This document shows, piece after piece, positions 25,181-32,993 of a stretch of 64,000 bases of DNA (the first letter of the stretch is position 1; each line of letters begins with the position of its first letter). The position numbers and the translations under genes were made by a program. The stretch spans positions 2,108,001 to 2,172,000 of the forward strand of contig NZ_CBDCWX010000005.1 of assembly GCF_965223525.1 (NCBI RefSeq), written 5' to 3'. This stretch comes from Leptofilum sp965223525. GTDB lineage: Bacteria > Chloroflexota > Anaerolineae > Promineifilales > Promineifilaceae. A model generated the notes under the pieces. The model was not told where the DNA came from. It ran no database searches and was given only the letters and a program-made list of their open reading frames with translations.

Positions 25181-27229
25181 TTACACTTGCCCGATGATAC
25201 CGAGGATGAAAGCATAGTCAAAGGCGATGTCACGTAGGTAGTCGTAACGGCCGCTTGATGCGAAATGACCCGCGCCCATGTGGGTTTTGAGCAGGAGGAG
25301 GTTGTCATCGGTTTTAAGGGCGCGGAGCTTGGCGATCCATTTGGCGGGTTCCCAATATTGCACGCGCGGGTCGTTTAGCCCGGCGGTGATGAGGATGTGG
25401 GGATATGCTTGGGCCGTCGTGTTGTCGTAGGGGGAGTAGGAGAGCATGTAGTTGTAATATTTTTCCTCTTTGGGATTGCCCCACTCCTCAAATTCGCCCA
25501 CGGTAAGCGGGATCGATTCGTCTAGCATGGTAGAGACGACATCCACGAAGGGGACGCCCGCCACGACCACTTTGAACAGTTCGGGAGCCATCACCGTGAC
25601 TGCTCCCATGAGCAGGCCGCCAGCGGAACGGCCGTTCACAGCCAACTTCTCCCTATTCGTATATTTTTCATTAATCAGGTGCCGTGCACAGGCAATAAAA
25701 TCAGTGAATGTATTCTTTTTGTGCAGCCATTTGCCCTGGTCATACCAGTGCCGCCCCATCTCCTTGCCGCCGCGAATGTGGGCGATGGCATAGACAAAGC
25801 CGCGATCAATCAGGCTGAGCCGCTTTTGGTCGAAGCTGGGGGACATGCTGGCCCCGTACGAGCCGTAGCCGTACAGCAGGCAGGGATTGCTGCCGTCGCG
25901 CACTAGCCCCTTGCGATAAACGAGTGAAATCGGCACTTGGGTGCCATCCGGCGCGGTGGCAAAAGTGCGTTCCGATTGGTAATTGGCCGGGTCGTAGCCG
26001 CCCAGGACAGGGAGCTGCTTGATTGTGTGCCATTCCAGCGTGTTCATGTCTAGCTCCACGGTGGTGTCGGCGGTGGTGAGCGAGGTGTAGACAAAGCGCA
26101 GCCGATCCGTCACAAATTCGGGATTGTTGCTCCCCTCGACGGCGTAGACGGGTTCGGGGAAGGTGACGGCTTGGTGGCTGTCGCTGTTGAAGTTGTGAAT
26201 GTCGAGGGTGTGGAGTCCGTTGAAACGGCCGTAAACTACCAAATGATCCGCAAACACATCCACATTTTCCAGCAGCTTGTCTGGGTTGTGGGGGATGAAT
26301 GTTTGCCAATGTTCGGGGGATGGGTTGGCAACGGCCGTAATCATTAGCTTGTTGTTGGGTGCATCCTCATTGGACAAGATGAAAAATTCACCCTGATGGT
26401 GGTTGAGGAAGTAACGCCAGCCCCGTTTGCGAGGCGCTAGCAGCCCGAAATCGCCGCCTGGGATGTTTGCGTCCAGAAAATGTTGCTCGGTGGTTTCCAT
26501 GCTGGCGGAGGTGATGACAAGGTAGGCATCGTCCCGCGTTTTGTGCAGATAGGCATTGAACAGCTCATCCGGCTCGTGGTACACCTCCACATCCTCGCTG
26601 GCTTCGGTGCCCAATGTGTGGCGGAAGATTTTGTAGCTACGCCAGGCATCATCTTGCTTGCTGTAGAAGAGGTTTTGGTTGTCGTTGGCCCATTCTACAG
26701 AGTAAAAGGTGTCTGGAACGACATCCGTCAGCATTTCACCCGTGGTTAAATCCTTCACGACGAGGATGTACCGCTCGCCGCCGCTACTGTCTGTGGAGTA
26801 GGCGAGTAGCTGCTGGTTGGGGCTGACGGCAAAAATGCCCAGCCGGAAGTAGCTGCTTTCGGCGGCCAGCACGTTTTCATCGAGCAAAATCTCTTCGGGT
26901 GCGTCCAGCGAGCCATGTTTGCGGCAGTGGATTTGGTACTGCTTGCCCGCCTCGGTGCGGCTGTAGTAGTAAAAGTCACCTTTTTTCACTGGGGCTGTGC
27001 TGTCGGTTTCTTGAATGCGGCCGACCATTTCCTCATACAGCTCTTCTTGCAGCGGTCTGGTGTGGGCCATCATCGCCTCGGTGTAGGCGTTTTCGGCTTC
27101 CAGGTAGGCGATTACTTCGGGATTTTCTTTTTCGCGCAGCCAGAAGTAGTTATCAATGCGGCTGTGTCCGTGTAAGGTCAGTTCTTTTGGTTTAACGGCG
27201 GCGATGGGGGGTGTGGGCTTTGAGTTCAT
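25181..27229 (-). CDS. ptrB: Oligopeptidase B (S9 family)
   Basis: 682 residues, the normal length for oligopeptidase B, a cytosolic serine peptidase cutting short peptides after Arg or Lys. The N-terminal half is the seven-bladed propeller (WLREKENPEVIAYLEAEN at its start). The catalytic serine is in NGRSAGGLLMGAV, aspartate in GLNDPRVQYWEPAKW, histidine in HMGAGHF; EFEEWGNP carries the acidic S1 residues. Alone on its strand between a 220-bp gap holding nothing recognisable and an intergenic repeat. Contains ACGGCCGT sites at 26224 and 26331. Confidence 0.93.
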   Translation of the reverse strand: MNSKPTPPIAAVKPKELTLHGHSRIDNYFWLREKENPEVIAYLEAENAYTEAMMAHTRPLQEELYEEMVGRIQETDSTAPVKKGDFYYYSRTEAGKQYQIHCRKHGSLDAPEEILLDENVLAAESSYFRLGIFAVSPNQQLLAYSTDSSGGERYILVVKDLTTGEMLTDVVPDTFYSVEWANDNQNLFYSKQDDAWRSYKIFRHTLGTEASEDVEVYHEPDELFNAYLHKTRDDAYLVITSASMETTEQHFLDANIPGGDFGLLAPRKRGWRYFLNHHQGEFFILSNEDAPNNKLMITAVANPSPEHWQTFIPHNPDKLLENVDVFADHLVVYGRFNGLHTLDIHNFNSDSHQAVTFPEPVYAVEGSNNPEFVTDRLRFVYTSLTTADTTVELDMNTLEWHTIKQLPVLGGYDPANYQSERTFATAPDGTQVPISLVYRKGLVRDGSNPCLLYGYGSYGASMSPSFDQKRLSLIDRGFVYAIAHIRGGKEMGRHWYDQGKWLHKKNTFTDFIACARHLINEKYTNREKLAVNGRSAGGLLMGAVTVMAPELFKVVVAGVPFVDVVSTMLDESIPLTVGEFEEWGNPKEEKYYNYMLSYSPYDNTTAQAYPHILITAGLNDPRVQYWEPAKWIAKLRALKTDDNLLLLKTHMGAGHFASSGRYDYLRDIAFDYAFILGIIGQV

Positions 27230-27269
27230 AGGTTTTCCTCAAGTGGAAGTGTGGTTTTGAATATGAACA

Positions 27270-27348
27270 TTAGGAACACAGAGCTAAACGGAGTTACACA
27301 GAGGTTTTCTCTGTGGAACTCTGTGACTTCTCCGTGTGTCTCTGTGTT
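27270..27348. repeat. CACAGAG-type imperfect palindrome
   Basis: AGGAACACAGAG near 27271 and CTCTGTGTTCC near 27338 are outer arms of an imperfect inverted repeat, with a second pair inside (ACACAGAGGTTTTCTCTGTGG). It lies between oligopeptidase B and the rfbD-like gene. Related sequences occur at 41580, 42334 and 43683. Confidence 0.6.
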
Positions 27349-27359
27349 CCAAAAAAATG

Positions 27360-28208
27360 TTAACTGGCAAGCTGATTCGTGTCTTGCATATATTCTTCAA
27401 GGGCTTCTTGCCACGGCCGTAACTCAATGCCGATGGCTTTCCCAGCAATGTTGTGAATGGTGCCAAAGGGTGGGGGTGTGGACGGCCGTTTGAATTCCTT
27501 GCCTAAAATGGGGGTGTTTACCACATCGGTCAGCCCCGCTAGCCGCAAAATCTCGTTGGCAAATTCCCAGCGGGAGCAGCTGCCCGAATTCACAAAATGG
27601 TAGATGCCGTACATCTCTGTCTCGATGAGTTTGCCGATAGCCTGGGCGTGGTCTTTGGCATAGGTGGGGTTGCCAATCTCGTCGGTGACGACGCGGAGTT
27701 GCCCGGTGCTGCGGGCGCGATCCAAAATGGCATGGATGAAGTTACGGCCGTGCGGCGCATAGAGCCAGGCGGGTCGCACAATGTAGAAGTTCGACAAGAT
27801 ATTTTTCACATGGACTTCGGCGGCGGCTTTGGAACGGCCGTACGGATTCACGGCACTCAGCGGCATCCATTCCTCATACCCGGCGGGATTGTCTCCAGCA
27901 AATACCTCATTCGTGCTGATGTGCAGCATCGTCGCGCCAAACTCGCGGCAGGCAAGCGCCACATTTTGCGTGCCGAGGCCATTTACTTTGTACGCCAATG
28001 CGGGGTCTTTGGCACAGCCATCCACATTGGTGTAGGCAGCGCAGTGGATGATGAGGTTGGGCCTGCTGTCGGAAACGTTGGCAAACAGTGCTTCTCGATC
28101 AGTTATGTCAACTTCTGGCAAATCAATGGGGAACAGATCATGTTGGGTGAGTTCCGTTTGCAGCGCGGTTCCCAACTGCCCCGCACCGCCGGTGATTAGA
28201 ATTCTCAT
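27360..28208 (-). CDS. rfbD: dTDP-4-dehydrorhamnose reductase-like SDR
   Basis: 282 residues. It reduces dTDP-4-keto-rhamnose to dTDP-L-rhamnose with NADPH in canonical members. ILITGGAGQLGTALQ is the Rossmann loop, LIIHCAAYTNVDGCAKDP the RmlD signature, ISTNEVFAG replaces the more usual STDYVFDG, and YGRSKAAAE is the YxxxK catalytic motif. The other rml genes are not in this window, so dTDP-rhamnose synthesis is an inference; the GT2 enzymes at 20.6-22.4 kb are possible users. Contains four ACGGCCGT sites. Confidence 0.85.
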   Translation of the reverse strand: MRILITGGAGQLGTALQTELTQHDLFPIDLPEVDITDREALFANVSDSRPNLIIHCAAYTNVDGCAKDPALAYKVNGLGTQNVALACREFGATMLHISTNEVFAGDNPAGYEEWMPLSAVNPYGRSKAAAEVHVKNILSNFYIVRPAWLYAPHGRNFIHAILDRARSTGQLRVVTDEIGNPTYAKDHAQAIGKLIETEMYGIYHFVNSGSCSRWEFANEILRLAGLTDVVNTPILGKEFKRPSTPPPFGTIHNIAGKAIGIELRPWQEALEEYMQDTNQLAS

Positions 28209-28224
28209 GGCGAGAATTATACCC

Positions 28225-28310
28225 CTGTGGGCAGTAATCGGTAAACAGTAGGTCAGTAATCAGTTATCGGGCTTTACTGAATACCGACCTACTTATAACT
28301 GCTTACTGAA
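28225..28310. repeat. GTAATCGGTAAACAGT-type intergenic repeat
   Basis: The gap holds GCAGTAATCGGTAAACAGT and GGTCAGTAATCAG on one side and ACCGACCTAC and GCTTACTG on the other, giving an imperfect stem. A relative lies at 39480-39555. It overlaps the last bases of the Ada-like gene. Confidence 0.5.
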
Positions 28311-29148
28311 AACGGGCTGCTTCCCATCCCAAAATCGCCTTCTTGCGGCTGCTGCCCCAGCGGTAGTGGCCGAGGCCGCCCGCTTGCTTGATAACACGGT
28401 GGCAGGGGATGAGGTAGCCAATTGGGTTGCTGCCTGTTGCCGTGCCCACGGCGCGAGACGCCTTGGGGTTGCCGATCAGTTGGGCGACAGTGCCGTAGGA
28501 AACGGCCGTTCCCACCGGAATCTTGAGCAACGCTTGCCACACCTGAATTTGGAAGTTGGTGCCTTTGAGGTAGAGGGGGAGAGACGGCCGTTCCCTGGCC
28601 TCGCGCAAGTTGAAGATAGGATTGATAAACGGCCGTGTTGCTGCATCATCTTCTACAAACTGTGCCTGCGGCCAGCTTGCTTTTAGCTCTGCTAGCGTTG
28701 CCTCGCGGTCACCATCGGCCACAAATTGCAGGCCACAGATGCCTCGCTCAGTCAGCGCAATCAAGCATTCGCCAAAGGGAGAGTCATGGAAGCCATATTG
28801 AATGGTGAGACCAGCTCCTTTTTGCTTGAATTCACCGGGAGTGATGGCTTCATGCGTCACAAACAAGTCGTGCAGACGGCTGGGGCTAGAGAGACCTGTG
28901 TCAAACGTTGTTTCCAAGATGGATTGGGACGCTGCTAGCAGCATTTTGGCATGTTGAATAGTGAGGAATTGCAAAAAGCGTTTGGGGCTGGTGCCTGCCC
29001 AGCGGCTAAACAGGCGTTGGAAATGGTAGTCGCTCAGACCCACATGCGCGGCAATCTCGGCCAGCGTGGGTTGGTCTTGGAAATTTTGTTCAAGGTAGTG
29101 GATGGCGGCTTCGATACGGCCGTAATCTTCTGAAAGTTCAGCAAACAT
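28303..29148 (-). CDS. AraC-type HTH fused to O6-alkylguanine-DNA methyltransferase (Ada-like)
   Basis: 281 residues. Residues 10-105 are an AraC helix-turn-helix (LAEIAAHVGLSDYHFQRLFSRW). Residues 115-280 are the alkyltransferase: FQIQVWQALLKIPVGTAVSYG binds DNA, and IPCHRVI holds the acceptor cysteine, with GYRWG-like GHYRWGSSRKK at the end. The N-terminal zinc/phosphotriester domain of E. coli Ada is missing, as in many Ada-like proteins. It repairs O6-methylguanine and probably regulates its own or other repair genes. Three ACGGCCGT sites lie inside the gene. Confidence 0.92.
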   Translation of the reverse strand: MFAELSEDYGRIEAAIHYLEQNFQDQPTLAEIAAHVGLSDYHFQRLFSRWAGTSPKRFLQFLTIQHAKMLLAASQSILETTFDTGLSSPSRLHDLFVTHEAITPGEFKQKGAGLTIQYGFHDSPFGECLIALTERGICGLQFVADGDREATLAELKASWPQAQFVEDDAATRPFINPIFNLREARERPSLPLYLKGTNFQIQVWQALLKIPVGTAVSYGTVAQLIGNPKASRAVGTATGSNPIGYLIPCHRVIKQAGGLGHYRWGSSRKKAILGWEAARFQ

Positions 29149-29164
29149 GGATGATCCTCCAAAA

Positions 29165-29200
29165 ATTAATCCGCAGATTACACAGATTAACGCAGATTTT
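29165..29200. repeat. CGCAGATTACACAG-type repeat remnant
   Basis: AATCCGCAGATTACACAG and ATTAACGCAGATTTT just upstream of the Ada-like gene are a single arm of the GATTACGCAGAT repeat seen at 20536. The stretch from 29149 to 29553 otherwise holds only the broken AbrB-like gene at 29264-29518. Confidence 0.45.
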
Positions 29201-29263
29201 GTTTTCTTGATTGATTTTTCTCATTTTAGAGAGGTTGAAGGAGTTTCTCCACCCATTTCTTGC

Positions 29264-29518
29264 TCAAATATCGGCTTTTATCCATGCGTTTCGTTCTTTA
29301 TGAAGGTATTTTTGAGGATCAATATTTTTCCAGGTATCTTTGTGTAATCCAGCCATATAATGAACAGTATTTTGCGGATTTGGTTGCAAAATGAGGAGGT
29401 CGCCTTGTTTGCACAGCTACAGCTCATCGCCTGGATTTAGACTAAGCTGTTGGCAAATTTCACGCGGTAATGATATTTGGTGACGATGATTGAGTTTAAG
29501 GTTAGTTAGCTTATTCAT
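29264..29518 (-). pseudogene. AbrB/MazE-like antitoxin, interrupted by a TAG
   Basis: Reading the minus strand from the ATG at 29518 gives MNKLTNLKLNHRHQISLPRE, then ICQQLSLNPGDEL, then an in-frame TAG, after which the same frame continues LCKQGDLLILQPNPQN and GLHKDTWKNIDPQKYLHKER until a TGA at 29264-29266. The two halves join into one 84-residue AbrB/SpoVT-type protein: LPRE..QQLSLNPGDEL is the DNA-binding swapped hairpin, and the G-x(4)-W...Y..xER tail is common in antitoxins of this type. The single stop makes it a probable pseudogene. No toxin gene of the PIN or MazF type lies next to it. Confidence 0.65.
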
Positions 29519-29553
29519 GACACACTTGTTGTGATTTTGGATCGTCAATCATG

Positions 29554-30186
29554 CTATCTTCTCAGAAATTGTAAATACCCAATTGTGGTTAAATCAACTG
29601 TGGGCATTAAGAAACACGACAGGAATGCTGGATTGCCAAAAGACATAGAAAATATTATTAAAAAACTCAGCATTATCCAAATAGCAGTTTTACCCGCTTT
29701 AAGATATCGATAAGAAATGACAACCGAACTGTAAAAGACGCAGATAATAGCTAATAGAGCAATGCTGCCTTGAAGATTTGGTGGTGTTTCAACAAGATAA
29801 AATGAATACATTACCAGACTCCAGGACAAAAGGATAATGATGAGAGCGAAGATTGCCCGTTGATTTTTCCTCAGCTTCTTTTTTATTTCTCTCCATTCAT
29901 TTGGTAGGCTGGAAGGTTTAGTAGTCTTTGATGATGATGTTGATATAGTTTTGGAGACGGTCTTAAATCTTTGCCACGGAACATTTGGTCGTTCCTCAGA
30001 TAAAGAATTCACCAATCTAGTCATTTCGTTCCTTCGTTGAAACAATGAAATAAGCTCTCTGATTTTTGCAATTTTTCCGCGACCTGGTAATGAATCAAAA
30101 TCAATGCCCAAATCGAAACAGATTGTCCGAACTTCTTCTTCGCTAAACAAATCATCTATTAATTGGATAAATTGTTTTGGACTCAT
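29554..30186 (-). CDS. EAD1-containing membrane protein
   Basis: 210 residues. Residues 1-72 are an EAD1 domain: FIQLIDDLFSEEEVRTICFD, LPGRGKIAKIRELISLFQRR and LVNSLSEERPNVPW, the same pattern as residues 8-72 of the TIR protein at 23386. A Ser/Thr/Lys-rich linker (STSSSKTTKPSS) follows, then about four transmembrane helices (FALIIILLSWSLVMYSFYL; SIALLAIICVFYSSVVISY; IWIMLSFLIIFSMSF). No enzymatic domain is seen. EADs are proposed to bring partners together by like-with-like contact, so this could be a membrane anchor for an EAD1 effector. AT-rich, with no ACGGCCGT site. Confidence 0.75.
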   Translation of the reverse strand: MSPKQFIQLIDDLFSEEEVRTICFDLGIDFDSLPGRGKIAKIRELISLFQRRNEMTRLVNSLSEERPNVPWQRFKTVSKTISTSSSKTTKPSSLPNEWREIKKKLRKNQRAIFALIIILLSWSLVMYSFYLVETPPNLQGSIALLAIICVFYSSVVISYRYLKAGKTAIWIMLSFLIIFSMSFGNPAFLSCFLMPTVDLTTIGYLQFLRR

Positions 30187-30331
30187 TTTGGCACTTTCTC
30201 AGTCAACAATTTTGAGATTTCATAGTTGTACGGTTTGTCTGTAGAAAATCAGATTTTTCTGGCAGATTTGATAATATTAGCATTTTATCGACAAATCTTG
30301 TAGTCATCACTGATTGCTACTTGATAAATTT

Positions 30332-31492
30332 TTAATGAAGTTCTTGCAAAACGGCCGTATCCCCCTCCACATCCCTCAAATCCTCCAAAGCCACCCGCGC
30401 CGCTTTGCCGCCAATTTGCTGCAATGTCCACACTGCATGGCCGCGAATCATCGGTTCGGGGTCGGTGAGGAGATTGATGAGGGCGGGAACGGCCGTTTCA
30501 CTGCCCCAATTTCCTGCCGCCACGCACGCATTCCGTACCAGCCCGGTGCGCTTGATGCGCTTGATGGGGCTGTGAGCAAACTGTTCGGTAAAGCTTACCT
30601 CGTCCAGAGCGAGTAATTCCAGCAGCGGCGGCGCGACGCTGTTCCACTGATGTTGTGGATAAAAGGCAGATTCTTGCGTAGGCAGGGCGAAGCGGTTGAA
30701 GGGGCACACAATTTGACAAATATCACAGCCGTAGACCCAGTTGCCCAGCAACGGCCGTAACTCCCGCGGAATCCACCCTTTTAGCTCAATGGTCAGGTAA
30801 GAGATGCAGCGACGGGCGTCCAGCACGTATGGTTCCGGGAAGGCATTGGTGGGGCAAGCATCCAGGCAACGGCGGCAACTGCCGCAAGAGGGCATGGAAG
30901 AGACTGGAGACTGGAGATTGGAGGTTGATTCTGTCTCCAGTCTCCAGTCTCTAATCTCCAGCGTCGTCAAAATCTCCCCCAGAAAGAAAAAGGAGCCGCG
31001 CCGGGGAGCAATCAGCATCGTGTTTTTGCCAGTGAATCCGAGACCGGCGGCAGCGGCGTGGTCGCGCTCTAAAATGGCACCCGTGTCTACATACACTTTG
31101 GTCGCCACGTTGCTGCTACCGCTTTGCGCTTTGAGCCAAGTGGCTAGCTCTTCAAGGCGAGGCGTCATCACGTCGTGGTAATCGGCTTGCCAGGCGTAGT
31201 TGGAAATTCTGCCTCGGCTGGGGTCGTTGGCAATGGCGAGAGGCACAGACACTGTGCTGTACTCTAGCCCAACACAGATAATCGTTTGCACGCCGGGCAG
31301 GATGACGTTGAGGTCTTGCCGCCGGGCCAGCCGGTCTGGTCGGGCAAGGTAGCCCATCTCGCCGTGCATTTCGGCATCAATCCAATGCAGGTAAGCATGG
31401 AGGTTGGGGCTAGGAACGGCCGTAACCACCCCCACCATGTTAAACCCCAACGCCTGTGCTCTCTGTTCCAAATTCTCAACTAAACTAGCCAT
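30332..31492 (-). CDS. queG: Epoxyqueuosine reductase
   Basis: 386 residues from the ATG at 31492. QueG reduces epoxyqueuosine in tRNA to queuosine using cobalamin and two 4Fe-4S clusters. The clusters are marked by CGSCRRCLDACP and CDICQIVCPFN; YVDTGAILERDHAAAAGLGFTG is the cobalamin-pocket region. The C-terminus has a HEAT-like repeat (LLTDPEPMIRGHAVWTLQQIG) found in many QueG proteins. Before the first cluster the protein has an extra stretch of about 20 residues including RDWRLETESTSNLQSP, which is encoded by a palindromic repeat (30899-30952) and is absent from usual family members as I know them. tgt lies at 2.4 kb. Confidence 0.92.
   Translation of the reverse strand: MASLVENLEQRAQALGFNMVGVVTAVPSPNLHAYLHWIDAEMHGEMGYLARPDRLARRQDLNVILPGVQTIICVGLEYSTVSVPLAIANDPSRGRISNYAWQADYHDVMTPRLEELATWLKAQSGSSNVATKVYVDTGAILERDHAAAAGLGFTGKNTMLIAPRRGSFFFLGEILTTLEIRDWRLETESTSNLQSPVSSMPSCGSCRRCLDACPTNAFPEPYVLDARRCISYLTIELKGWIPRELRPLLGNWVYGCDICQIVCPFNRFALPTQESAFYPQHQWNSVAPPLLELLALDEVSFTEQFAHSPIKRIKRTGLVRNACVAAGNWGSETAVPALINLLTDPEPMIRGHAVWTLQQIGGKAARVALEDLRDVEGDTAVLQELH
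30899..30952. repeat. Palindromic insert inside queG
   Basis: The 19-base arms AGAGACTGGAGACTGGAGA (30899-30917) and TCTCCAGTCTCCAGTCTCT (30934-30952) are exact reverse complements. The whole is in frame and translated as part of QueG. Relatives lie inside trmD (40041-40098), between paaD and paaC (42867-42921) and, as one arm, at 9116-9150. Confidence 0.85.
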
Positions 31493-31580
31493 CACCCAAT
31501 CGTAATTCGCCACTCAATAATCGTCAATCGCCATAATTTGCAAATGCGTTATAATTTTCTTAGGATTTTTACCGACTGGT

Positions 31581-31684
31581 ACAGTCCGGCGGAAATCCGT
31601 ATAAAGTTATTATGTTGAGTGCGCCGGACTGTTTAAGTATTGCGATTGACATAATAACACATTCCACATTTGCAAATCGCAATA
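31581..31684. promoter_or_regulatory. Leader with two inverted repeats upstream of the RsbV operon
   Basis: ACAGTCCGGCG (31581-31591) pairs with CGCCGGACTGT (31622-31632), and TATTGCGATT (31638-31647) pairs with AATCGCAATA (31675-31684). The second repeat overlaps a TTGACA hexamer at 31646-31651, so it could be an operator, but no good -10 box is placed at 16-18 bases. A strong AAGGAGG ribosome site at about 31691 precedes the ATG at 31707. Confidence 0.4.
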
Positions 31685-31706
31685 CTAGACGAAGGAGGAA
31701 TTAGGC

Positions 31707-32054
31707 ATGAGCGATGCAGCAATGAATTTCAGTGTAGAATCCTTAAAGCGGGTTGAGTTAGTCACCGTTGCAGGACGGGTGGACAGCAGCAACGCTGCAC
31801 AGTTTGAAGGTGGCTTGAAAGAGCTAACGGGCAAAGGTCGTAATAACCTGGTGTTGAACCTGGCCGGGGTTACCTACATGAGCAGTGCCGGTTTACGCAC
31901 TCTTGTTTCTACCCTTAAGGAATGTAAGCGTGGCGGCGGTGATGTTCGCCTGGCTTCTCCTTCAGAACGTGTATCTGAGGTGCTTTCCCTGGCTGGCTTA
32001 GACTCTTTGTTCAAAGTTTTTGAAGACGACACAGCAGCAGTTGGTAGCTTTTAG
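31707..32054 (+). CDS. Anti-sigma factor antagonist (RsbV/SpoIIAA-like STAS protein)
   Basis: 115 residues, one STAS domain. VTVAGRVDSSNAAQFE is the first strand-helix unit, and TYMSSAGLRTLVSTLK holds the conserved phosphorylatable serine. In partner switching the dephosphorylated form binds the RsbW-like kinase and frees its target, classically a sigma factor. AAGGAGG lies upstream of the ATG. It is first in a four-gene set with an RsbW-like kinase, a second STAS protein and a SpoIIE phosphatase. No sigma-factor gene is in the window, so the final target is unknown. Confidence 0.93.
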   Translation: MSDAAMNFSVESLKRVELVTVAGRVDSSNAAQFEGGLKELTGKGRNNLVLNLAGVTYMSSAGLRTLVSTLKECKRGGGDVRLASPSERVSEVLSLAGLDSLFKVFEDDTAAVGSF

Positions 32055-32125
32055 TTAACGTAGAGGCGTTGCATCGCAAAATACTGCCAAGCAACGCCTT
32101 TGCCTATGATTCATCTTTCCCTCAC

Positions 32126-32569
32126 ATGTCTGATAAACACGTCCAATCTTTCCCTGGACGTTACGAAGAAATAAAAAGAATTTGCCAATTCGTGGCAGAT
32201 GGTGCTGCAGCTTCTGGGTTGGGCGAAGATGCCATTTTTCACATTGAGCTGGCCTGCGACGAAGCGTGTACCAACGTGATTGAGCACGCTTACGGTGGTG
32301 AAGATAAGGGTCAGATTCAGGTAAGCTGGCAATACAAAGATGGCGCTTTAATCATCACCATTCACGATAACGGCCGTACTTTTAACCCCGATGTAATCCC
32401 CAAACCTGCCTTACCCAAACTGCCCGACGATGCCAATCCGCCCGATATTGATGATGTAAAAGTGGGTGGTTTGGGTATTCACTTTATGGAGCAGTTGATG
32501 GATGATGTTGCATTTTCCTTTGATGAAGAGGAAGGCAACACATTGACATTGGTGAAGAAATCAAAATGA
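32126..32569 (+). CDS. RsbW-like anti-sigma serine kinase
   Basis: 147 residues from the ATG at 32126; an upstream in-frame TTG at 32069 is less likely. A GHKL ATPase domain of the RsbW/SpoIIAB class: the N-box is ELACDEACTNVIEHAYGG, the G1 box IHDNGRTFNP, and the G2 box VGGLGIHFMEQLMDD. It would phosphorylate the STAS partner(s) on serine and bind the downstream regulator when they are phosphorylated. The stop overlaps the next start by ATGA. The Pro/Asp-rich insertion between G1 and G2 (KPALPKLPDDANPPD) is common in the family. Confidence 0.93.
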   Translation: MSDKHVQSFPGRYEEIKRICQFVADGAAASGLGEDAIFHIELACDEACTNVIEHAYGGEDKGQIQVSWQYKDGALIITIHDNGRTFNPDVIPKPALPKLPDDANPPDIDDVKVGGLGIHFMEQLMDDVAFSFDEEEGNTLTLVKKSK

Positions 32570-32910
32570 ATATTTCGCAAGAACCAGTTGGGGAGAATAT
32601 TTGGCTTGTGGGGGTCAGCGGCCGTCTCGACCAAACCCTCAACCCAGAGCTGGAACAGCAGCTAACAGCCTTGCTAAACAGCGGTAAAAGCAGATTGATT
32701 GTTGATCTGAGCCAGGCCAATTACATTAACAGCGGTGGCTTGCGAACGCTGGTAACCGGTTGGCGCAAAGCGCGTCAGCAAGAGGGGGATTTGGTATTGT
32801 GCGGACTGAACGGCCGTTTGCAAGAAATCTTTAGCATGGTGGGTTTCGACCAGCTCTTCCAAATCTATGTAAGCCGTCAGGCAGCCCAAGACAGCTTGGA
32901 TAGTCGTTAA
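32566..32910 (+). CDS. Second anti-sigma factor antagonist (STAS)
   Basis: 114 residues. GVSGRLDQTLNPELEQQL and ANYINSGGLRTLVTGWRK mark the STAS fold, with the serine of INSGGL in the phosphorylation position. It is clearly different from the first STAS protein, so the operon has two antagonists for one kinase, which could integrate two inputs. The start overlaps the RsbW-like gene by ATGA, indicating coupled translation. One ACGGCCGT site at 32810. Confidence 0.92.
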   Translation: MNISQEPVGENIWLVGVSGRLDQTLNPELEQQLTALLNSGKSRLIVDLSQANYINSGGLRTLVTGWRKARQQEGDLVLCGLNGRLQEIFSMVGFDQLFQIYVSRQAAQDSLDSR

Positions 32911-32993
32911 AACCACCAAAATTTGCCGCCACTTTTTTATTGCCTATTGCCTAGTTAGAATTTGGTTACGCAATACGCAATACGCAATATTTG

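Noticed and set aside
27597..28199. 200-residue plus-strand frame
   Set aside because: Shadow of the rfbD-like gene.
31560..31640. FMN-type riboswitch before the RsbV operon
   Set aside because: Some GGCGG-like pieces are present, but the conserved order of the FMN aptamer is not, and the downstream genes have no flavin link.
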